From an uncultured Collinsella sp. (GTDB lineage: Bacteria > Actinomycetota > Coriobacteriia > Coriobacteriales > Coriobacteriaceae): a stretch of DNA of 17,907 nucleotides. This document shows positions 12,954-17,907 of this stretch, one piece after another. Position numbers and translations under genes: made by a program. The notes under the pieces were generated by a model, which saw only the letters and a program-made list of their open reading frames with translations, had not been told where the DNA came from and ran no database searches. The stretch covers positions 1-17,907 of the forward strand of contig CABUVB010000017.1 in the NCBI GenBank assembly GCA_902494815.1, read 5' to 3'. Position 1 is the stretch's first letter. Each line of letters begins with the position of its first letter.

Positions 12954-14135
12954 TTACTGAAGCGAGCGAGCGCGTTCGATGGCGTAGGCGAGCGACAGCT
13001 GCTCCATCTCCGGGGCGCATTTGTAGCTCAGTCCGGTGAGGGCTGTCACCTTATCGAGGCGATATCGAATCGTGTTCGGGTGCTGGCTCGTCTGCTTGGC
13101 GGTTCGCTCGATACGTCGGTCGTTCTCGATGAATGCGGCGAGTGTGGATTCCAGTTCGCTGCCATGCTCGCTGTCGTGCTCACGTATCGGCGAGAGGATC
13201 GCCTCCGAGAACGATCGCATCTCCGGGGTTTCCGCAAAAGGCATCACGGTTCTCAGGATGCCGAGCTGCGTATAGCGGACGGGACCCTCGGCACGTTGAC
13301 AAGATAGGCGCTGTGCGTAAATCGCCTGCGAGATCGCCTGCGCCACCGCTTCGTCTCCAAACAGAATATCGCTGATGCCGAGCCCTTCCGCTCCGCCATC
13401 GATACCGCTAGCCTCGATGAGCTCCATGAGCGCCTGCACGATTCGCTCCACATCGAGCGCCTGCTCCGAGTCGCTTGTCGCTACGAATAACAAGCCTCCG
13501 TCATAGGGTGCCAGCATGTTGTGGCATCCGGCGAGGGTCGATTTTGCACAGAGACGTTCGATTTGCAAAAACGTACGCGGGTCGAGGGGCTCTGCAAACG
13601 ATGCGAACAGAGCGAGCGCTTCGTCCAGAAATGACGGGTTGAGGCTTCGGATGCGTCGGCAGATGGACTCGGGCGATGCGTCTGTCCTCAGGGCATCGAT
13701 CTCGCGCTGTGCGAAGTCGATGGACGCGAGCTGCTCGATATGCCGTTTGACCTCATAGATGACGCTGTCAAAGAACAGTGAGTCGTCGGTCGTGAGAAAG
13801 ACCGGATAGTGCCGCGCGTTGGCGTAGCGGATGGCTTGGTCGGGAATCGGGATGTGCAGGACGTTTTTGATGATGAGACCGCTCGTTCCCTTGGCGACGA
13901 GGTATTTCACGGCTTCAGTGATGAGGTACGGGTCGTCCTTCGCATAGAGGAAAGTGCTGAGGATGATCTCGTCTGAGCTGAAGTTGACGCGCTGGTATTT
14001 GTTCTTGAGGCCGGGCATGAGTTCATAATCGAGGATCCCGACGCCAGAGACGGCACGCGAGACGCCATCGCTGCCGGCGATTAGACGGACCGACCCCTCA
14101 TATTCCCGTGAGAAGTCCGAGATGGTGTATAGCAT
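12954..14135 (-). CDS. PucR-family transcriptional regulator
   Basis: This 393-residue protein has the PucR plan. The N-terminal PucR domain (about 1-128) includes SVRLIAGSDGVSRAVSGVGILDYE and FSSDEIILSTF. The middle region is poorly conserved. The C-terminal HTH_30 helix-turn-helix (about 328-393) includes LAAFIENDRRIERTAKQTSQ and HPNTIRYRLDKVTALTG. Such proteins usually control amine, amino-acid or purine catabolism genes in response to the metabolite. The gene diverges from the OCD/aminotransferase operon, its most likely target. I chose 14135 (MLYTISDF) because AAGGTG lies six bases upstream; the ATG at 14156 has no ribosome site. The start overlaps an A/T-rich operator-like stretch. Confidence 0.9.
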   Translation of the reverse strand: MLYTISDFSREYEGSVRLIAGSDGVSRAVSGVGILDYELMPGLKNKYQRVNFSSDEIILSTFLYAKDDPYLITEAVKYLVAKGTSGLIIKNVLHIPIPDQAIRYANARHYPVFLTTDDSLFFDSVIYEVKRHIEQLASIDFAQREIDALRTDASPESICRRIRSLNPSFLDEALALFASFAEPLDPRTFLQIERLCAKSTLAGCHNMLAPYDGGLLFVATSDSEQALDVERIVQALMELIEASGIDGGAEGLGISDILFGDEAVAQAISQAIYAQRLSCQRAEGPVRYTQLGILRTVMPFAETPEMRSFSEAILSPIREHDSEHGSELESTLAAFIENDRRIERTAKQTSQHPNTIRYRLDKVTALTGLSYKCAPEMEQLSLAYAIERARSLQ

Positions 14136-14145
14136 TAGCATCACC

Positions 14146-14181
14146 TTGTAAATCATTACAATAAGTACCTGTACAAATAAG
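14146..14181. promoter_or_regulatory. Operator-like inverted and direct repeats between pucR-like gene and OCD operon
   Basis: TTGTAA-ATCA-TTACAA (14146-14161) is a perfect inverted repeat that overlaps the ribosome site of the PucR-type gene. Next to it TACAATAAG (14158-14166) and TACAAATAAG (14172-14181) form a near-direct repeat, with GTAC-CT-GTAC between. The 14136-14352 gap is A/T-rich compared with its surroundings. Autoregulation is a fair inference. Confidence 0.4.
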
Positions 14182-14352
14182 ATAATCGCACATCCGTATG
14201 CCTTTGATGCGATAAATAGTTCAAATACCTGCTGATAGAACGAAAAATCAGATCGAGAATCGTTGTAGATTCCAACAAGAAATGATCCTTGGCGGCATCG
14301 TTACTAAACCGTACAGTGAAGCAACGTAAAGCTTTCGCTGAGAGGAGCGATG

Positions 14353-15384
14353 ATGGGGCAGATGGTGGTGCTTTCGGCCGAGGAAGTTTCCAAGGTGCTG
14401 ACGATCGAGGATGCAATCGCTGCCGTGGAGGAGGCATATCGCCAGAAGGCAACGGGCAAGGGTGTAGCGTGGCCGATGGTATATGAGCAGTTCGAGCCCG
14501 GTGTGGCCGATATGGATATCCGCTCGGGCGAGTTGGCGGGAAGCGGCCTCTTCGGTCTCAAGCTCACTGCCTGGTTCTCTCAGAATCCCAAAAAGGGGTT
14601 GCCCGAAATCTTTGGCACCACGCTGCTGTGCGACAACGCGACGGGAGAGCCGTTGGCGCTGCTCAATGCCTCCGCCATCACTGGACTTCGCACCGGTGCC
14701 GCCGCTGCGCTCGGTGCCAAGTGGCTGGCTCGGGCGGATGCATCCAAACTGCTTGTTGCGGGCGCCGGCCATATGAGCACCTATATGGCGGCGGGCGTGC
14801 TTGCCGCCTGTCCCAAAGTGAGCGAGGTCAAGGTGTGGGAGCCGGTTTCCGATGCCGCGCCCGAGGCCCGCGTCGAGCGCATGCGAGACGAGGTCGCCCA
14901 TATCTTGGGCGCCTGCGAGCATGCTCGCGAGGCATCCACCTATTCCATCGAGGCGACGGCTGACGGCCAAGGTGCCGCGGCGGAGGCCGACATCATCGTG
15001 ACGATCACGCCGGCGACCAAGCCCATCATTCTCGATTCATGGGTGCGTCCTGGTACGCATATCTCCTGCGTCGGTGCCGACATGCCCGGCAAGCAGGAGC
15101 TCGCCTCGGCGCTTGTCGCCCGTGCCGCTGTTTACGTCGATGACCGCGAGCAATCGGTCGCGTCCGGTGAGCTGGAGATTCCGGTTGCCGAGGGCGCCAT
15201 CACGCCCGAGGACATCAAAGCGGAGCTCGGCGAAGTCATCGCCGGCGCGGCTACGGGGCGCTCGGATGACGAGCAGGTGACGGTGTTCGATACGTCGGGC
15301 ATCGCCGTTCAGGACCTTTCGGCATCGAAAATCGCCTACGGACGCGCCGTCGAGGCGGGGCTGGGCACCGTGGTGGAACTGTAA
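14353..15384 (+). CDS. Ornithine cyclodeaminase/mu-crystallin family dehydrogenase
   Basis: The family uses NAD(P) to deaminate or reduce amino and imino acids: ornithine to proline, lysine to pipecolate, alanine dehydrogenase, pyrroline-2-carboxylate reductase. This 343-residue protein shows the substrate-domain Lys70 (GLKLTAW), LNASAITGLRTGAAAA with Arg113, the Rossmann loop LLVAGAGHMSTYMAAG (133-148), and VGADMPGKQEL with Asp243, which fits the catalytic Asp of the family. Residues 35-50 lack the Arg that many members place near a substrate carboxylate, so the substrate may differ from ornithine. ATG 14353 gives GAGGAG a five-base spacer; ATG 14350, one codon earlier, is also possible. It is first in a two-gene operon, 24 bases before the aminotransferase, and faces a PucR-type regulator. 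Confidence 0.9.
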   Translation: MGQMVVLSAEEVSKVLTIEDAIAAVEEAYRQKATGKGVAWPMVYEQFEPGVADMDIRSGELAGSGLFGLKLTAWFSQNPKKGLPEIFGTTLLCDNATGEPLALLNASAITGLRTGAAAALGAKWLARADASKLLVAGAGHMSTYMAAGVLAACPKVSEVKVWEPVSDAAPEARVERMRDEVAHILGACEHAREASTYSIEATADGQGAAAEADIIVTITPATKPIILDSWVRPGTHISCVGADMPGKQELASALVARAAVYVDDREQSVASGELEIPVAEGAITPEDIKAELGEVIAGAATGRSDDEQVTVFDTSGIAVQDLSASKIAYGRAVEAGLGTVVEL

Positions 15385-15408
15385 GAAAGTCAAGGAAAGG
15401 AAACGACA

Positions 15409-16539
15409 ATGCAGATCAAGGATTTCGCCGTCGAGCAGTGGATGAACGAGTGGGAGACCAAGTGCACCCACAACGTTGCGGAGACGTGCGTCTACTCCCT
15501 CACGCTCGACCAGCTGTTCGAGCTTACGAACACCGACAAGAAGGCGTGGCTCGATAGCCTGTGCTCGCGCCGATTCACCTACGGAGACATCGAGGGGCAG
15601 CCCGGCTTCCTCGAGGGGGTCGCGCGTCTCTATAAGACGGTCGAGCCCGGGCATATCGTGCCCACGCACGGCGCGACCGGTGCCAACTCCCTGGTTATTT
15701 CCACGCTCGTCGAACCGGGCGATCACGTAGTCTCCGTCAAGCCCACCTACCAGCAGCTTTACTCGATTCCCGAGATGTGCGGTGCGAAGGTCGATATTCT
15801 TCAGCTCGATCGCAAGAACGGCTACCACGTCGACGTCGACGCGCTCGATGCTCTGGTGACCGACGATACCAAGCTCATCTGCATCAATAACCCGGACAAC
15901 CCCACGGGCGCCCTGCTCGACACCGATACGCTCAAGGCGATTGTCGAGGTCGCACGCAAACACGACGCGCGGGTGCTCTGCGACGAGGTCTACCGTCTGC
16001 TTACTCAGACGGATGAGTACTCCGAGTCCGTGATCGACCTGTACGACAAGGCCATCGTCACCGCATCCATGTCCAAGGTCTGGTCGTTCGCCGGCCTGCG
16101 TCTGGGCTGGGCGGTCACCAAGAGCCCGGAGCTCCGTCGCGCGCTGCTCTCGCATCGCGACTACAACCTGATTTCCGCCGGCATATTCAGCGAGTCGGTG
16201 GCGGAGCTGATTCTGGGCAACGCTTCCGTGATCCTTGAGCGCAGCCGTCGCATCGTCCGTCAGAACCTTGCTGTTCTGGAGAAGTGGGTCGAGAGCGAGC
16301 CGCACCTGTCATTCGTCAAGCCCGAGGCGGGTACCACCGCGCTCGTGTATTACGACTACGACATCGACTCCAGGACGTTCTGCATCGACATGATTAAGAA
16401 GTCCGGCGCGCTCGTCACCCCGGGCGATTGCTTCGAGGAGCCCAAGAGCATGCGCATCGGCTATGCATACTCCGATAACACCGACGACCTGCAGAAGGGC
16501 CTGGATGCCATCTCTGCGTACATGCGTACGCTCGAGTAG
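15409..16539 (+). CDS. PLP-dependent aminotransferase, class I/II
   Basis: This 376-residue fold-type I aminotransferase has GATGAN (88-93, phosphate-binding turn), a KPTYQQLYS aromatic stack region, the cofactor Asn in NNPDNPTGA (160-168), Asp192 and Tyr195 in LCDEVYRLL, the Schiff-base Lys223 in SMSKVWSFAGLRLGW, and a C-terminal carboxylate-type Arg in MRIGYAYS. The N-terminus (FAVEQWMNEWETKCTHNVAETC) is characteristic of a subgroup I associate with Clostridia and with capreomycidine-synthase-like enzymes, without being sure of the substrate. Its site AAAGGAAA precedes the ATG well. It follows the OCD-family gene by 24 bases, so the two probably act on the same amino or keto acid. A terminator follows. 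Confidence 0.93.
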   Translation: MQIKDFAVEQWMNEWETKCTHNVAETCVYSLTLDQLFELTNTDKKAWLDSLCSRRFTYGDIEGQPGFLEGVARLYKTVEPGHIVPTHGATGANSLVISTLVEPGDHVVSVKPTYQQLYSIPEMCGAKVDILQLDRKNGYHVDVDALDALVTDDTKLICINNPDNPTGALLDTDTLKAIVEVARKHDARVLCDEVYRLLTQTDEYSESVIDLYDKAIVTASMSKVWSFAGLRLGWAVTKSPELRRALLSHRDYNLISAGIFSESVAELILGNASVILERSRRIVRQNLAVLEKWVESEPHLSFVKPEAGTTALVYYDYDIDSRTFCIDMIKKSGALVTPGDCFEEPKSMRIGYAYSDNTDDLQKGLDAISAYMRTLE

Positions 16540-16557
16540 AGGCTCGAGGTCGAAGTG

Positions 16558-16597
16558 ATGGGGCCGATTGGTTTAGGACCGAGGGCCCCTATTTTCT
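16558..16597 (+). terminator. Intrinsic terminator of the OCD/aminotransferase operon
   Basis: GGGGCC (16560-16565) pairs with GGCCCC (16584-16589) around a loop with a GGT/ACC inner pairing, followed by TATTTTCT. It lies 20 bases past the stop codon. Confidence 0.8.
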
Positions 16598-16664
16598 CTC
16601 AAGACTACCGAACGCTTTTGTCACATTAGGTGCCCACGGGGTCGTATTGCTGCGACGCTGTGGG

Positions 16665-16670
16665 CATAAT
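16665..16670 (+). promoter_or_regulatory. Candidate -10 of the BceRS-like pair
   Basis: CATAAT within GTGGGCATAATGG, 38 bases before the start codon at 16709. The surrounding string is close to GTGGGACAATGG in front of the DUF2207 gene. No good -35 box is visible. Confidence 0.35.
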
Positions 16671-16708
16671 GGTGTGAAAGGTGCAAGTTACGCGAAATGG
16701 GAGGACAC

Positions 16709-17380
16709 ATGGCGCTGATCTATGTCGTTGAGGACGACGAGCCCATTCGTCGTGAACTTATCGACATCCTTGCCCGCGCCGGGTTTGAAATCGAGGCCTG
16801 CGAATCGTTTGAGCATGTCTCGCGCGATATTCTCGCTGCCGCGCCCGACCTGGTGCTGCTCGACCTCACGCTTCCCGTCAAGGACGGCCAGCATATCTGC
16901 CACGAGGTTCGCCGCGAATCCGAGGTTCCCATCATCGTCCTCACGTCGCGCACGACCGAGATCGACGAGGTCATGGCCATGACGCTCGGCGCGGACGACT
17001 TTGTTCCCAAGCCCTACAGCGCCCGTGTGCTCGTGGCGCGCATCAATGCCTTGCTGCGTCGCACCGCGGCGGCGGGCGAGCGCAGCACGCTCGTCCACAA
17101 GGGACTGGAGCTCGACCTCGCACGCTCCATGGTCACCAACACGGCAACCGGCACCAGCACCGAGCTCACCAAAAACGAGCTGCGTATCCTCTCGCTGCTT
17201 CTGAGCCGCGCGGGCAAGATCGTTTCGCGCTCGGCCATCATGCAGGACCTGTGGGACTCCGACGCCTTTGTGGACGACAATACGCTCACCGTCAACATCA
17301 ACCGCCTGCGCACCACGCTCGAAAAAATCGGCATCAAGGGGTATTTGACCACGCATCGCGGCCAAGGCTATTCGGTCTAG
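16709..17380 (+). CDS. Response regulator, OmpR family, BceR/GraR-like
   Basis: This 223-residue regulator has a receiver with Asp9/Asp10, phospho-acceptor Asp52 in LVLLDLTLP, Thr79 and Lys101 in VPKPY. Its winged helix contains ELTKNELRILSLLLSRAGKIVSR and the DNA-contacting segment DDNTLTVNINRLRTTLEKIG, then HRGQGYSV. The DDNTLTVN(V/I)NRLR string and HKGL(E/T)L stretch are typical of BceR-type regulators, which switch on ABC transporters that protect against cell-wall-targeting peptides such as bacitracin. I chose ATG 16709 because GGAGGA lies just upstream; ATG 16697 would put the ribosome site inside the gene. The kinase begins nine bases after the stop, so the two are one operon. Confidence 0.94.
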   Translation: MALIYVVEDDEPIRRELIDILARAGFEIEACESFEHVSRDILAAAPDLVLLDLTLPVKDGQHICHEVRRESEVPIIVLTSRTTEIDEVMAMTLGADDFVPKPYSARVLVARINALLRRTAAAGERSTLVHKGLELDLARSMVTNTATGTSTELTKNELRILSLLLSRAGKIVSRSAIMQDLWDSDAFVDDNTLTVNINRLRTTLEKIGIKGYLTTHRGQGYSV

Positions 17381-17389
17381 GGGCCGGCT

Positions 17390-17907
17390 ATGTCGTTTGG
17401 CAAGTTCTTTAAAGATGCGCTGCTTCCCGTCGCCGTGTGGACGTGCGGCGTGCTGCTGAGTTGCTTTGCGCTGACGGTCGCCGGCGCACCCGTTTCTATC
17501 GTGGTCGTGGCGGTTGGCGTGTCCTTTATCTTCGGTATGCTTGGCATCGTGATCGAGTACGCGCGCCGTCGCCGTTTTCTGCGTCAGTTGGAGCGCGCGG
17601 CAGAGGAGCTCGAGAGTCCCGCATGGGTGCAGGAGATGGTGCAATGCCCGACCTATGCCGAGGGCGAGCTCGAATACGAGGTCTTGCGCCGGGTGGGCAA
17701 AGCCGCTTGCGATGAAGTGGCGGAAGGCCGGCGTCAGACCGATGACTATCGCGACTATATCGAGAGCTGGGTCCACGAGGCCAAGCTGCCCCTGGCGGTG
17801 GCTCACCTGATTTTGGAAAACCTAGACAGCGGCGAAGACGACCTGTCGCGCGTGGACGACCTGGCACGCGAACTTGCCCGCGTGGAGCGCTATATCGACC
17901 AGGCGCT
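17390..17907 (+). CDS. BceS-like intramembrane-sensing histidine kinase (5' part)
   Basis: The first 172 codons are open to the window edge. The protein starts MSFGKFF, with two membrane helices (about 11-31 and 36-56) joined by only a few outside residues, which is the intramembrane-sensing layout. A cytoplasmic region follows with DYIESWVHEAKLPLAVAHL (about 122-140), the H box of this family; His129 is the expected phospho-acceptor. Known BceS/GraS kinases usually read WIHEIKTPI here, so Ala-Lys-Leu-Pro is a mild departure. It lies nine bases after the BceR-like regulator. The kinase would normally sense through a BceAB-type transporter encoded next door, probably beyond the window edge. 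The ATP-binding half is not visible here. Confidence 0.9.
   Translation, partial: MSFGKFFKDALLPVAVWTCGVLLSCFALTVAGAPVSIVVVAVGVSFIFGMLGIVIEYARRRRFLRQLERAAEELESPAWVQEMVQCPTYAEGELEYEVLRRVGKAACDEVAEGRRQTDDYRDYIESWVHEAKLPLAVAHLILENLDSGEDDLSRVDDLARELARVERYIDQA

Noticed and set aside
15037..16305. 422-codon minus-strand open frame opposite the OCD and aminotransferase genes
   Set aside because: It spans the junction of two well-supported plus-strand genes and has shadow-type composition.
16688..17806. 372-codon minus-strand open frame opposite the BceRS-like pair
   Set aside because: Shadow of two overlapping real genes; low-complexity His/Asp/Arg composition.
1..17907. CRISPR array, prophage or integrated element across the window
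   Set aside because: No regularly spaced repeats, integrase, transposase or phage structural genes are seen. The tRNA-Leu gene is not flanked by a visible duplicate 3' end that would mark an attachment site.

Overview
The window is a GC-rich, densely coded bacterial chromosome segment with short intergenic gaps. Gene content and style point to a gut Actinomycetota of the Coriobacteriia, most likely Collinsella or a close relative. The signs are the GC content, strong G/C third-position preference, a galactitol-type PTS IIB, a DUF4342/UBA-like membrane protein, GluQRS and a BceRS-type two-component pair. That placement is a judgement from composition and protein style; there is no rRNA or other marker here. 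I see no phage genes, transposase, integrase or CRISPR array.

Layout. 45-835: a minus-strand unit with a membrane-anchored helical-repeat protein, then tRNA-Leu(UAA) and a strong terminator. 999-1730: a plus-strand pair made of a lone PTS IIB and a stand-alone VOC domain protein, closed by a bidirectional hairpin. 1748-4367: a minus-strand operon of DUF4342 membrane protein, ArlR-like response regulator and ArlS-like histidine kinase, with a repeated heptamer in front of it that looks like a response-regulator site. 4582-4765: a 184-bp element with perfect 32-bp inverted ends and a tandem 22-mer core, the clearest non-coding oddity. 4926-5976: a small two-helix membrane protein and a calcineurin-type metallophosphoesterase. 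5992-7002: GluQRS on the minus strand, convergent with the phosphoesterase. 7003-7510: a 508-bp gap holding hairpins and one copy of a 45-bp spaced-word motif whose second copy lies at 9535-9579. 7511-9454: a large DUF2207 membrane protein ending in a glycine-rich tail. 9593-10234: a GNAT acetyltransferase (minus). 10512-12119: purH, alone. 12201-12935: an unrecognised soluble acidic protein. 12954-14135: a PucR-type regulator divergent from a two-gene operon (14353-16539) of an ornithine-cyclodeaminase family protein and a class I/II aminotransferase. 16709-17907: a BceR-like response regulator and the first 172 codons of a BceS-like kinase, cut by the window edge.

How the genes work together. 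There are three signalling or regulatory modules: ArlRS-like plus DUF4342, PucR with an amino-acid operon, and BceRS-like, whose usual partner is an antimicrobial-peptide ABC transporter that would lie beyond the right edge. Between them are housekeeping genes for purine synthesis (purH) and tRNA modification (gluQ). The most plausible uncharacterised functional units are the PucR/OCD/aminotransferase locus, the orphan IIB plus VOC pair, and the 184-bp palindromic element.
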